From an uncultured Chitinophagaceae bacterium (GTDB lineage Bacteria; Bacteroidota; Bacteroidia; Chitinophagales; Chitinophagaceae), in assembly GCA_938017685.1 (NCBI GenBank), contig CALIIL010000001.1, forward strand, positions 1 to 42,417: a stretch of 42,417 nucleotides of DNA. The letters are read 5' to 3'. Position 1 is the first letter of the stretch; each line of letters begins with the position of its first letter. The notes below the pieces were generated by a model. That model worked only from the letters and a program-made list of their open reading frames with translations. It did no database searches and had not been told where the DNA came from. The translations under genes and the position numbers were made by a program. Below are positions 9,181 to 19,617 of the stretch, one piece after another.

Positions 9181-10074
9181 ATGAAAAACGTAAGTTCTCC
9201 AATTACAGGCAATCCGGCCACATTGATTGACTCCTTAGATAAGGAGGTCTTGTTGGAAAAGTATAATTCGGAAATAGGTATAGACGTAAGTGTTGAATTA
9301 TCATCCGTACAAAAAGTTGAACTATATCAATGCCCAGATACGAACTATCGTTTTTTTCATCCTCAACATATTGCCGGACAAGGGCCATTCTATGAAAAGT
9401 TAGAAAAGTTTCCTTGGTACTATTCAAAAGAAAAGTGGGAATATGACATTGCCGAAAAATACTGTCAAGGGAAAGAAGATAAAATACTTGATATCGGTTG
9501 TGGAGAGGGATTATTCTTAAAAAAAATATCGACTGATCTTAATGAAGTTCAAGGACTAGACTTTAATGAGCATGCCGTTCAAAGTGGATTGAAAAATGGA
9601 TTAAAAATAAATAATCAGACGATAGAAGAGCATGCGCAAGACAATGAAAACAAATATGATGTCGTTACTGCCTTTCAAATTCTAGAACACATTCCAAATG
9701 TAAAATCGTTCCTAGACGCAGCCACAAAAACACTTAAAGTTGGAGGCAAGCTTATCATCGCGGTGCCTAATAATGAGCCATACTATCTGACCTACGACCG
9801 ATATCACACGATGAATTGGCCACCGCATCACATGTGCTGGTGGGATAAAGCTTCCTTAGAAGATTTGTCAAAGACATTTCCAATAAAACCAATGCATATA
9901 GAAAAACAAACGCTTAGCTATTATAATAGTTACACCAATATCTATATAAGAGAAAAGCATAATGATTCTATCGTTGGCAAAGTTTTAAAACCATTTTATA
10001 AATTGTTCTTTTACTTGAATAGAAAGAATATAAATGGAGCATCGATACTAGCCGTGTACGAAAAAACCGAGTAA
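9181..10074 (+). CDS. Class I SAM-dependent methyltransferase
   Basis: A 297-residue protein. The N-terminal ~85 residues look like the small, partly zinc-finger-like front region found on many polysaccharide-locus methyltransferases, here without a full Cys set. The SAM-binding motif I is ILDIGCGEGLFLKKIS (about 102-117), with motif II acidic residue in VQGLDFNEHAV and post-motif FQILEHIPN (HxP type, UbiE/Ubie-like). It is followed after 9 bp by a flippase gene and faces two glycosyltransferases, so I infer that it modifies a sugar or lipid-linked glycan. The substrate is unknown. Confidence 0.8.
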   Translation: MKNVSSPITGNPATLIDSLDKEVLLEKYNSEIGIDVSVELSSVQKVELYQCPDTNYRFFHPQHIAGQGPFYEKLEKFPWYYSKEKWEYDIAEKYCQGKEDKILDIGCGEGLFLKKISTDLNEVQGLDFNEHAVQSGLKNGLKINNQTIEEHAQDNENKYDVVTAFQILEHIPNVKSFLDAATKTLKVGGKLIIAVPNNEPYYLTYDRYHTMNWPPHHMCWWDKASLEDLSKTFPIKPMHIEKQTLSYYNSYTNIYIREKHNDSIVGKVLKPFYKLFFYLNRKNINGASILAVYEKTE

Positions 10075-10083
10075 GCATTACAG

Positions 10084-11628
10084 ATGGGTGTAATAAAAAG
10101 ACAGAGCTTAAAAGGAAGTATCGTAAGCTATTTGGGAATTGGCTTTGGAGCACTATTCTTTTTAATCATATTACCCAATATTTTAGAAGAAAGATACCTT
10201 GGCTTTTACCAACTAGTCTTTAGCGTCGTTTCTGTTTTTTCATTACTACCTCTTTTAGGCTTAGCCAATGTTTTATTTCGTTATTACACAGAACTTGAGG
10301 ACGAGAATCGAATTAACGCTTACAATTCCTATGCCTTTACGCGCATCATCGGCGCTGGACTTCTATTTGGCATACTTTTTTTCTTGTTTAAAGATCAACT
10401 TGTAAAAATCTACCCGAATAAATCTGAGTTATTTACAAACTACTATTACATTATTCCTCCATTAGTTATTCTTCAAGCGCTCACTTTTTATCTAGACTAT
10501 TATTGTATGGTTAAGTTACGTGTAGCAGTGCCCACTTTCATTAGAGAGATCCTTACTCGTTTTTTACTCATTAGTACATTTTGCCTGCTGGCACTTCACT
10601 TCTTAAGTGAGATACATTTTATATTATTCTATGTACTTACATACGTAATCTCCTTCATTGCACTTTTCTATTACACTTATAAAAATTTAGGTTTTCGCTT
10701 TGGCCATGCTAAGCTATTTAAAAAAGGAAATAAGCATTTAAAAGCACAGTTTAGTTATGCTGCCAATGCAATGGGCATGGCTTTCATTTCCACTTTTCAA
10801 AATTTTTCAGACGCCATCATTTTACCTATGTATCTCGGCTTAGGCGCATTAGGCATTTACGGCCGCCCAATGATACTTGGCGCTATGATTAATGTGCCTT
10901 ATCGTTCCATTGCCTACATTGCCCAACCAATAATTTTAGAAGCATGGAACAACAATGACATTAAAAAAATCGCTGACCTCAACAGAAAACTAAGCATTAA
11001 TCTACTCCTTATTGGCTTATTCATTTTTTCAATAATCGTTGTCAATGCCGATAACTTTTTTGCGGTATTACCAGATATATATAGCAAAGAAAAAACGGTA
11101 TTGTACATCATAGCTTTTGGCCGCTTACTAGACATGAGCTTTGGGTTAAATAGTGAAATTCTATTCAGCTCAAAATACTATCGTTGGATGCTCTACTTTA
11201 CAATTTTGAGCTTTATTGTAACCATATTACTTAACATATATCTAATAAATATTTATGGTATGAACGGAGCAGCATTGGCCGTAACAGCTGCTTTAATAAC
11301 CTTCAATGGATTAAAAACTATTTTCATTTATAAAAAATTTGGCTTCCATTGTTTTACTAAAAAGTATTTATCAATGATATTATTTGCCAGTTGCGCAATC
11401 GCTATCACTACCTTCATTCCTGATTTTTATAGCCAAGCGCTCAATGAACGCATAGGTTCGTTTCTTGCATCCATTGGAATAAACGTTTTAATTAAAAGTA
11501 TTAGCTGCTCCTTACTCTTTATCATACCATTGATATACTTCAAGACTTCTGATGATTTTAATGCATTCTTTTCTTTAATTATATCAGGTAAGATATTTAA
11601 GGGCGGGCATAAGATGGAAGATTTATAG
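10084..11628 (+). CDS. Polysaccharide flippase (Wzx/MATE-like, MVF superfamily)
   Basis: A 514-residue integral membrane protein with about 12-14 hydrophobic helices spread evenly along its length and a short basic N-terminus (MGVIKRQSLKGSIVSYLGIGFG), which is the classic start of Wzx-type oligosaccharide flippases. Charged loops are short. The length is normal for the family. It is expected to flip lipid-linked oligosaccharides across the inner membrane. The upstream methyltransferase gene is 9 bp away, which suggests one transcript. The exact substrate is unknown. Confidence 0.87.
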   Translation: MGVIKRQSLKGSIVSYLGIGFGALFFLIILPNILEERYLGFYQLVFSVVSVFSLLPLLGLANVLFRYYTELEDENRINAYNSYAFTRIIGAGLLFGILFFLFKDQLVKIYPNKSELFTNYYYIIPPLVILQALTFYLDYYCMVKLRVAVPTFIREILTRFLLISTFCLLALHFLSEIHFILFYVLTYVISFIALFYYTYKNLGFRFGHAKLFKKGNKHLKAQFSYAANAMGMAFISTFQNFSDAIILPMYLGLGALGIYGRPMILGAMINVPYRSIAYIAQPIILEAWNNNDIKKIADLNRKLSINLLLIGLFIFSIIVVNADNFFAVLPDIYSKEKTVLYIIAFGRLLDMSFGLNSEILFSSKYYRWMLYFTILSFIVTILLNIYLINIYGMNGAALAVTAALITFNGLKTIFIYKKFGFHCFTKKYLSMILFASCAIAITTFIPDFYSQALNERIGSFLASIGINVLIKSISCSLLFIIPLIYFKTSDDFNAFFSLIISGKIFKGGHKMEDL

Positions 11629-11642
11629 TATATATTCGAGCT

Positions 11643-12683
11643 ATGAAAAAAGTATTTCTTTTTGTTCTAGTATTCACTTCAATTTTTCAAGTGAATGCGC
11701 AAGTAAATATGAATCAAGGTTTGCAACTTTATTTACCATTTAGTGGCAATGCGCAAGATGCATCTGGCAATGGAAATAATGGCATTATTTCAGGAGCTAC
11801 TCTTACATCTGACGAAAACAATATTCCGAATAGTGCTTATTATTTCAATGGTAATTCAGATCATATTTCCATTCCAAATTCCAATAGCTTAAACCCAACG
11901 GGAGCGATGTCAATTTGCGTTAAAGTTAAGATGCAGGGCTTTTATGATGGATTTTGTTACAATAATGTAATCATTGCCAAGGGTGCTGATATTAGCACAA
12001 GCAATGTTAGCCATTATTCAATTCGTACATCTCAGACACTTACCAATGATTGTAATTTTGAAGATACCACAAATCATAATTTTAGATTTGATTATAATGG
12101 TAATGGTAATGCAACCGGTCCAGCTATTAATGCAGTAGCAAATAATACTCCACATGTCGCTTTAAATAATTGGGATTGTATTGTTGGAATTTATGATGGT
12201 GACGACTCAACAAGAATTTATGTAAATGGTGTATTGCGTTACACTTTAGAAGTTACAAACAAACAAATAAATAGTGATGAATTGACAATAGGCTATAGTT
12301 CTACTTCAACATTATATCCGTTCTGGTTTAAGGGTGTTATTGATGAAGTTAGAATATATGACCGAGCAATTAACCAAGACGAAATAAATTATTACTGTTC
12401 AAAATCATTTCCAGAGTCTGTTTCTCAGCTTACACTTTCTGACCACTTCCAGGTTTTTCCCAACCCTACTCATAATGTATTAAACGTAGTTAGTAATCAG
12501 AGCAATAAAAAGATACAAGCATATCAGCTATCCAATATGCAAGGGCAGGTTATTAGTAAAAAGAGGAATTTAACAACATCAAGATTAAAAATCAGTACAG
12601 GTAAGTTAACAGCAGGTATTTATATTTTGGAACTTCAATCAAATGATAATTTAAAGCTTACGCAAAGGGTAATTATTGATTAA
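11643..12683 (+). CDS. LamG-domain protein with T9SS type A sorting domain
   Basis: A 346-residue secreted protein. It has a signal peptide (MKKVFLFVLVFTSIFQVNAQ), then a concanavalin A-like LamG domain of about 220 residues, recognisable from LYLPFSGNAQDASGNGNNG at the start, YYFNGNSDHISIP, and GVIDEVRIYDRAINQDEI at the end. Residues from about 265 form the T9SS type A tail (VFPNPTHNVLNV, then LTAGIYILELQSN and a last strand). LamG modules commonly bind glycans or proteins on surfaces. It starts 14 bp after the flippase gene, but a TATATTCG sequence just upstream could be its own -7 box. Confidence 0.85.
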   Translation: MKKVFLFVLVFTSIFQVNAQVNMNQGLQLYLPFSGNAQDASGNGNNGIISGATLTSDENNIPNSAYYFNGNSDHISIPNSNSLNPTGAMSICVKVKMQGFYDGFCYNNVIIAKGADISTSNVSHYSIRTSQTLTNDCNFEDTTNHNFRFDYNGNGNATGPAINAVANNTPHVALNNWDCIVGIYDGDDSTRIYVNGVLRYTLEVTNKQINSDELTIGYSSTSTLYPFWFKGVIDEVRIYDRAINQDEINYYCSKSFPESVSQLTLSDHFQVFPNPTHNVLNVVSNQSNKKIQAYQLSNMQGQVISKKRNLTTSRLKISTGKLTAGIYILELQSNDNLKLTQRVIID

Positions 12684-12701
12684 TAAATTTATTTATCCCA
12701 A

Positions 12702-13796
12702 TTAAATCTTACCTACCAATTCCTTAGCCATAAAAGGAGCCAAGGCCACACCCATACCACCGAAACCTGCCAAGACAAATAAGTTGTCTTGTACTTCTTT
12801 GCAGATCGGTTTTTTATTTTCATGAAAAGCCATGATACCACTCCAGCTATAATCAATTTCAAAGGCTATATGGGGTAATATATTTTCTTTCAATTTCCTT
12901 TTCAAATCTTCTAATATCAATTTATTCCCTCCTAATTGATGCGTCTCTTCGCCTTCTATATCTAACTGACGTCCTCCGCCAAAAAGTACCCGACCATCTA
13001 TTTCTCTAAAATAATAATAGCCTTGATCAAAATGATAAATGCCTTTAATTGGCAGGTTTTCTATTGGCTTCGTAATTATTACTTGGCCTCTACCTGGTTT
13101 TATATCTAATGTTGGCAGCAGCTCTTTTGTAAATGCATTGGTACAAAGTATGAGCCGCTCACAACTCAATTGTATATCTTGACTAGTCTGCAATACATAT
13201 CGATCACCTATTTTTTCAAAGGCGTTCAACTCTGTTTGTTGCATAAACTCAACACCCAAAGATTGAACCTTTTGTAATAAAGTATAAATCATCTTGCCTG
13301 TATCAATAGAACCTTCTAATTCATTTTGAATAGCTGCAGCAAAACCCTTAAATGAAAACTTATTCATATTGGCTACAGAAAAGGCATCTTTCCTTTCAAT
13401 GAACTGCAAGGCCTTATTCCACCTTTTTATTTTTGCTAGATCATTAGCATTTTCTAATAACTCATAACTTCCATTATCCTCATAACCAATAGGCACATTT
13501 CCCAATTCTTGGCGCATTATTTGCAGACCTTTGTACCGCATTTCGAATAGTGTAATAATCTCCTCTTCCGAACTGTGACTTAAATCATCTTCCAATTCTG
13601 TAATAGATCCCATACAGGCAAAACCTGCATTTTTAGTACTTGCACCCCGTCCTATCCATCCTTTGCTAAGGATTAAAACCCGCTCATTGGGAAATTTTTG
13701 CTTTAAATTTAAAGCAGTAAAAAGACCTGCAAGTCCAGAACCAATAACAATATTATTAAAAAAAGAAAATTGATTTTTCTCCCAATAGCTTCTCAT
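12702..13796 (-). CDS. FAD-dependent oxidoreductase (DAO family)
   Basis: A 364-residue flavoprotein. The dinucleotide-binding motif IVIGSGLAGLFTALNL sits at about residues 16-31, and a C-terminal FAD segment LFVLAGFGGMGVALAPFMAKELVG closes the fold. STKNAGFACMGS after the Rossmann domain resembles the DAO/glycine-oxidase and gamma-glutamylputrescine-oxidase group (PuuB-like), which oxidise amines or amino acids with release of H2O2. The substrate cannot be told. It converges with the LamG gene (18-bp gap). If it makes H2O2, the katG gene 360 bp upstream would be a sensible neighbour, but that is inference. Confidence 0.8.
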   Translation of the reverse strand: MRSYWEKNQFSFFNNIVIGSGLAGLFTALNLKQKFPNERVLILSKGWIGRGASTKNAGFACMGSITELEDDLSHSSEEEIITLFEMRYKGLQIMRQELGNVPIGYEDNGSYELLENANDLAKIKRWNKALQFIERKDAFSVANMNKFSFKGFAAAIQNELEGSIDTGKMIYTLLQKVQSLGVEFMQQTELNAFEKIGDRYVLQTSQDIQLSCERLILCTNAFTKELLPTLDIKPGRGQVIITKPIENLPIKGIYHFDQGYYYFREIDGRVLFGGGRQLDIEGEETHQLGGNKLILEDLKRKLKENILPHIAFEIDYSWSGIMAFHENKKPICKEVQDNLFVLAGFGGMGVALAPFMAKELVGKI

Positions 13797-14074
13797 AAGT
13801 ATAAATGTACTTTGTAAAAAATATATCTTAATAGTCTGAACAACTAAAGCACAAACACATTAAAAAAGTTAGCGTAAAATTTCATGGTATAGCTTGGCCA
13901 GTGCTCTGAGGTTGTGTTATTACTTCTAAGTGCTTAGCACCTTATAAGGAAGACTAAACTGGATACTGAACACTTGAATAAAAACATTCAGATTTTTTCG
14001 AAGTGTCTTTTGTATGTATTGGAATAAATACACAATCAGTTGTCATTACAAAACATAATTCAGAAGCAAAAAAC

Positions 14075-14100
14075 AAAAAAAGGAGACGCCAGCGTCTCCT
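14075..14100 (-). terminator. Rho-independent terminator of katG
   Basis: A 9-bp perfect stem (AGGAGACGC / GCGTCTCCT) with a 2-nt loop at 14081-14100. On the minus strand it is followed by seven T residues (complement of 14075-14081), so it terminates katG transcription about 50 bp after the stop. Three T residues on the other side offer weak termination of plus-strand transcripts. Confidence 0.75.
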
Positions 14101-14111
14101 TTGAGTACGAA

Positions 14112-14144
14112 AGACCTGTGAGGTTTTTAAAACCTCACAGGTCT
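14112..14144. repeat. Perfect 16-bp inverted repeat, REP-like
   Basis: Arms AGACCTGTGAGGTTTT (14112-14127) and its exact complement (14129-14144) around a single central T. It lies between the katG stop and its terminator. I recall this CCTGTGAGG motif with AAAACC as a frequent intergenic repeat in Bacteroidota genomes, but cannot verify copy number here. It may be a REP-like mobile palindrome or an extra transcript-end hairpin. Confidence 0.6.
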
Positions 14145-14152
14145 AATAGCAT

Positions 14153-16366
<2,214 letters not shown>

Positions 16367-16414
16367 TTAGTCGGCTAAGGTAATAAAATTGTCATGGCTA
16401 TGTCACCAATAGCT

Positions 16415-16460
16415 ATAGATATAAACTATAATAAATGGAAAAGATATAGGTTTTGACTAT
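16415..16460 (-). promoter_or_regulatory. OxyR-like double binding site upstream of katG
   Basis: Two copies of the OxyR core ATAGnTnnnAnCTAT lie 64-109 bp upstream of the katG start. The first (16415-16429) matches at every defined position; the second (16446-16460) differs at one (G for A). Their centres are 31 bp apart, about three helical turns. Known OxyR biology: the oxidised tetramer contacts four elements with about two turns between pair centres, and the reduced form spans about one extra turn. The region is AT-rich, so chance similarity is possible. No oxyR gene is in the window. Confidence 0.5.
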
Positions 16461-16491
16461 ATATTTTTCTTTGAAAAAAAGCACAAATTAA

Positions 16492-17046
16492 TTAATCCAA
16501 CAAACGCTTATTATCTATTAACGTAAATAAATCGTGCGGCTTATAAGTGCGCCAATTGTCTAATTGTTCGAAGCGTAAATAATCTTTAATCCTAGATTCT
16601 AAAAACTCTTCTAGACTCGGATGGGGCAAGTTCATAATCGTTATCCAGCCTTCACCCTCCAACTCTTCATACCACTCTTCATAATAACTTTCATCATCGG
16701 CATAAAAACTCAAAACATTCTCAGCAATAAAAAGGTACTTTTTAATGCCTTGACGCAACATCAAATCAATAATATTACGCTTGAGGTACATTACATCATT
16801 GGCTATTGCATCGTTCCACTCACCTAGTAATTCTATAATGGCATAGTTGGTATCATAATCTACATAAATAACTTTCATGTAAATATTCTCTGAACCAAAG
16901 GCATCCCATTGCGGGTGCACATAATAATTATAAACCGTTTGAGAATATTCGAACTCGCTATGCTCTGTTCCAAAAAAGGGTGAGTGCTCATCTTCCTCCG
17001 CAATGTATAAATGCCGCCAATTATAATAAGGTTCTATATGTTGCAA
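16492..17046 (-). CDS. Hypothetical acidic, aromatic-rich protein
   Basis: A 184-residue protein I do not recognise. It is rich in Tyr, Trp, Glu and Asp, with no signal peptide or membrane segment, so probably cytoplasmic. The order is an aromatic N-terminal third, a strand-helix core (YAIIELLGEWNDAIAND, then a basic helix and KKYLFIAENVL), an acidic stretch (YYEEWYEELEGEGW) and a helical end. The core loosely recalls a STAS-like alternation, but I would not assign that. The best start is TTG at 17046, which overlaps the end of the upstream PLP-enzyme gene by 13 bp and suggests translational coupling; the next in-frame ATG is far inside (residue 57). Confidence 0.65.
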   Translation of the reverse strand: MQHIEPYYNWRHLYIAEEDEHSPFFGTEHSEFEYSQTVYNYYVHPQWDAFGSENIYMKVIYVDYDTNYAIIELLGEWNDAIANDVMYLKRNIIDLMLRQGIKKYLFIAENVLSFYADDESYYEEWYEELEGEGWITIMNLPHPSLEEFLESRIKDYLRFEQLDNWRTYKPHDLFTLIDNKRLLD

Positions 17047-18287
17047 TGGTTCAGCGCGTTTTCTAAGTCATCAATAATATCCTCCACATTTTCCAAGCCT
17101 ACACTCATGCGAATCAAGCCATCGCTAATGCCAGACTGCTCCTTAATCTCTGGGGTTACGCCAGCATGTGTTGTACTCGCAGGATGAGATATTAAGGTAT
17201 CAACAGTACCTAAACTTACAGCATGCGTGCTTAATTTTAAATGATTAATAAAAAGTTTGGCATTTTCGTACCGATAATTATCGGTACCACCCTTCACTTC
17301 AAAACTCAACATGGCTCCAGCATGCTTCATTTGTTTTTTGGCTAAGGCATAATCTTCGTGACTTGCTAAGCCTAGATAATTTACTTTTTCAACGGCTTTG
17401 TGTTGTTCCAAAAAATGAGCCACTTGCTCGGCATTACTACAATGTTTATCCATGCGTAACGCCAAGGTTTTTATACCTGTATTTAATAGAAAAGCATCAA
17501 ATGCATTTCCATTACCGCCTAATAATCTATGATGCTTCGTCATTTTGGTATTCATCATATCTAAATCTGTACCAAGTAATACACCACCAATAGCGGTACC
17601 ATGACCATTTAAGAACTTAGTGGTTGAGTGTATAATATAATCTACACCAAAAGCAAAGGGTTGCTGCAAGTATGGTGTGGCAAATGTGTTATCACACATC
17701 ACTATTATACCATACTTTTTTGCCAAGGCACATATCGCTTCAATATCTACACAAGCCAAAGATGGATTAGCGGGCGTTTCTATATATACCAATTGGATCG
17801 TTTTGTCGGAGGCCAACTGTTTTTCAACTTCATCTAATTGTTTAAAGTCGCAATGTGTTGCTTCGATATTTAATGCAGGCAATACTTTGTCCAAGAGCTC
17901 TTGTGTACCACCGTATAAAGAAAAGTGTGTAAGTATTTTATTGCCAGATGTTAGACTTGCCAATAAGCAAGTACTAATCGCAGCCATACCTGAAGCATGT
18001 AATATTGCTTTGGCTTGTAATGGCTCGCCAGCAGTATTTTTTAAACCGTAGGTTTCTAATGCCGCAATTTTATCTTCTACTTCATTGGTATTAGGATTAC
18101 CAAAACGACCATATACATAAGCATCTCGCTTACCTGTAAATAAATCCACACCGTATTGCGCATCATCCATTAAGTAAGTACTACTTGCATATATGGGTGT
18201 AATATGGCTTCGGCTTTCATTGGCTTTTTGCCCGGCATGAATACAGTGCGTACTAAAACCTTTGTTTTCTAAATTTTTATTGCTCAT
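17034..18287 (-). CDS. Trans-sulfuration family PLP enzyme (cystathionine gamma-synthase / methionine gamma-lyase type)
   Basis: A fold-type I PLP enzyme of the Cys/Met metabolism family. From the ATG at 18287 it has 417 residues; a longer frame (from 18317) adds ten residues without family similarity, so I prefer the internal start. It begins GFSTHCIHAGQ, typical of the family. YVYGRFGNPNTNEVE (phosphate and cofactor contacts), MCDNTFATPYLQQP (the Asp that holds the pyridine nitrogen) and IIHSTTKFLNGHG (Lys224 forms the Schiff base) are intact. Whether it makes or breaks cystathionine, or cleaves methionine, cannot be decided from sequence alone. A possible -7 box (TAACTTTA on the minus strand, 18297-18304) lies close upstream. 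Confidence 0.88.
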   Translation of the reverse strand: MSNKNLENKGFSTHCIHAGQKANESRSHITPIYASSTYLMDDAQYGVDLFTGKRDAYVYGRFGNPNTNEVEDKIAALETYGLKNTAGEPLQAKAILHASGMAAISTCLLASLTSGNKILTHFSLYGGTQELLDKVLPALNIEATHCDFKQLDEVEKQLASDKTIQLVYIETPANPSLACVDIEAICALAKKYGIIVMCDNTFATPYLQQPFAFGVDYIIHSTTKFLNGHGTAIGGVLLGTDLDMMNTKMTKHHRLLGGNGNAFDAFLLNTGIKTLALRMDKHCSNAEQVAHFLEQHKAVEKVNYLGLASHEDYALAKKQMKHAGAMLSFEVKGGTDNYRYENAKLFINHLKLSTHAVSLGTVDTLISHPASTTHAGVTPEIKEQSGISDGLIRMSVGLENVEDIIDDLENALNHCNI

Positions 18288-18371
18288 CGGAAGATGTAAA
18301 GTTAATTGACAGCGCAATTAATTATTTACTTAAATAACATTTAATAAATAAACCAACATAAACAACTCCTA

Positions 18372-18379
18372 TATCTTTG
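18372..18379 (+). promoter_or_regulatory. Bacteroidota -7 box before the GH3 gene
   Basis: TATCTTTG is an exact TAnnTTTG match and ends 5 bp before the ATG at 18385. The transcript would be almost leaderless. No TTG is seen at the usual -33 distance. Confidence 0.5.
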
Positions 18380-18384
18380 AGCTA

Positions 18385-19488
18385 ATGAAAAAAGGTATTG
18401 TATTACTCGTATTATTTGTAATAAGCTGGAGCGCACAGGCTTTTAGAACGGACAGCGTAAGTCTAGATCAAAAAATTGGTCAAATGATTATGATTGGTAT
18501 GCAAGGCAAAAGTGTAGCCGAAAGCAATAGTATATACAAGTATGTGCGCAGCGGCATGGTTGGTGGTGTACTATTATACGAGTACAATATAAGCTCTTAC
18601 AAATCGCAAGAGCGATTAAAAGCAATGACTACGATGTTGCAAAATGCAACAAGCACTCCATTGCTTATATCAATAGATCAAGAAGGTGGCGCTGTCAACA
18701 GATTAAAAACGAAATACGGTTTTAAAGCCATGACATCGGCAAGAAATGTGGGACTACAGAACAAAGACTCTTATACGAAGTTTGTAGCCAACACCATAGC
18801 AAGTGCTTGTAGCGATATGGGTATTAATGTAAACTATGCACCTGTGCTAGACTTACATAATCCTACTTGTCCTGTTTTAGGTAAGCGCAAGCGTTGTTTC
18901 TCAACCAATCCTAATGTAGTAGCACACATAGCTGGCTTATATATTGATGCACATAATGATAAAGAAGTAAAAACAGTTATGAAGCATTTTCCTGGCCACG
19001 GTAACAGTCGTACCGATTCTCACTTGGGCATAGCTGATGTAAGCAAGTACTGGACGGAGAAAGAATTAGAACCTTATAAAATACTAATTGGCCAAGGTAA
19101 AGTAGGCGCTATTATGACCGCGCATATTATCAATACACAATTAGATCCTAGCAAATTGCCTGCTACCCTTTCTAAGAAAATAATGAATGATTTACTACGT
19201 GAGAAAATGGGCTACAATGGCGTAATTATTACAGATGATATGCAAATGGGCGCTATAAGCAAGCATTACGGCTTTAAAACAAGTATCAAAAAAGCAATTT
19301 TAGCAGGTGTAGACATCTTAATGTTTAGCAACAATATACCTGGAGCTAATAAGTACAGCGCAAGCAATGTACATGCAACTATTAAAAAAATGGTCTTGAA
19401 TGGCGAAATTCCAATGTCACGTATTAACGAAAGTTATGCTCGTATTATGGCTTGGAAAAATGGTTACGCGGTAAATGAGCGTGATTAA
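18385..19488 (+). CDS. Secreted glycoside hydrolase family 3 protein (NagZ-like beta-N-acetylhexosaminidase)
   Basis: A 367-residue GH3 enzyme with a signal peptide ending near residue 19 (WSAQA). The NagZ subgroup motifs are present: IDQEGGAVNRL at 97-107, KHFPGHG at 200-206, the Asp-Ser-His dyad (211-213) that acts as general acid/base in NagZ-type enzymes, and the nucleophile Asp284 in IITDDMQMGAI. It probably removes terminal N-acetylglucosamine from peptidoglycan fragments or chitooligosaccharides. Unlike classical cytosolic NagZ it is exported, so it should act in the periplasm. Specificity is inferred from the family. Confidence 0.88.
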   Translation: MKKGIVLLVLFVISWSAQAFRTDSVSLDQKIGQMIMIGMQGKSVAESNSIYKYVRSGMVGGVLLYEYNISSYKSQERLKAMTTMLQNATSTPLLISIDQEGGAVNRLKTKYGFKAMTSARNVGLQNKDSYTKFVANTIASACSDMGINVNYAPVLDLHNPTCPVLGKRKRCFSTNPNVVAHIAGLYIDAHNDKEVKTVMKHFPGHGNSRTDSHLGIADVSKYWTEKELEPYKILIGQGKVGAIMTAHIINTQLDPSKLPATLSKKIMNDLLREKMGYNGVIITDDMQMGAISKHYGFKTSIKKAILAGVDILMFSNNIPGANKYSASNVHATIKKMVLNGEIPMSRINESYARIMAWKNGYAVNERD

Positions 19489-19572
19489 GAGCAGATTTAT
19501 TCCTTGTTAAATCTTTCCATATACCCTTTTGTTGTGAACTGAAAAGCATACAAATTGCTTATTTTTACGGCC

Positions 19573-19600
19573 TTGTTCGTTTACTCAACTGCTCGAACAA
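19573..19600. repeat. Short inverted repeat in the leader of the TlpA-like gene
   Basis: Arms TTGTTCG (19573-19579) and CGAACAA (19594-19600) around a 14-nt loop, 18 bp upstream of the ATG at 19618. A possible -7 box TATTTTTA lies at 19560-19567, so the repeat would fall in the 5' leader or act as an operator. Chance occurrence cannot be excluded. Confidence 0.3.
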
Positions 19601-19617
19601 TCAATATAATATTAAGT

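Larger units (their letters stand above)
13797..14152. other. Spacer between the oxidoreductase and katG
   Basis: A 356-bp region without a gene. Its right third carries two strong inverted repeats (14081-14100 and 14112-14144, listed separately). A possible -7 box for the minus-strand oxidoreductase lies at 13802-13809 (reverse complement TACATTTA). I see nothing else in 13810-14070. Confidence 0.5.

Noticed and set aside
10914-11135. Minus-strand frame inside the flippase gene
   Set aside because: Shadow of a membrane-protein gene; low-complexity composition and no start context.
18288-18317. Longer start of the trans-sulfuration enzyme
   Set aside because: The ten extra residues do not resemble family N-termini, overlap a likely -7 box, and the internal ATG begins the usual sequence.
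19555-19617. Upstream extension (TTG) of the TlpA-like protein
   Set aside because: The ATG at 19618 starts directly on a standard signal peptide; the extension would place 21 residues in front of it and overlaps the probable -7 box.
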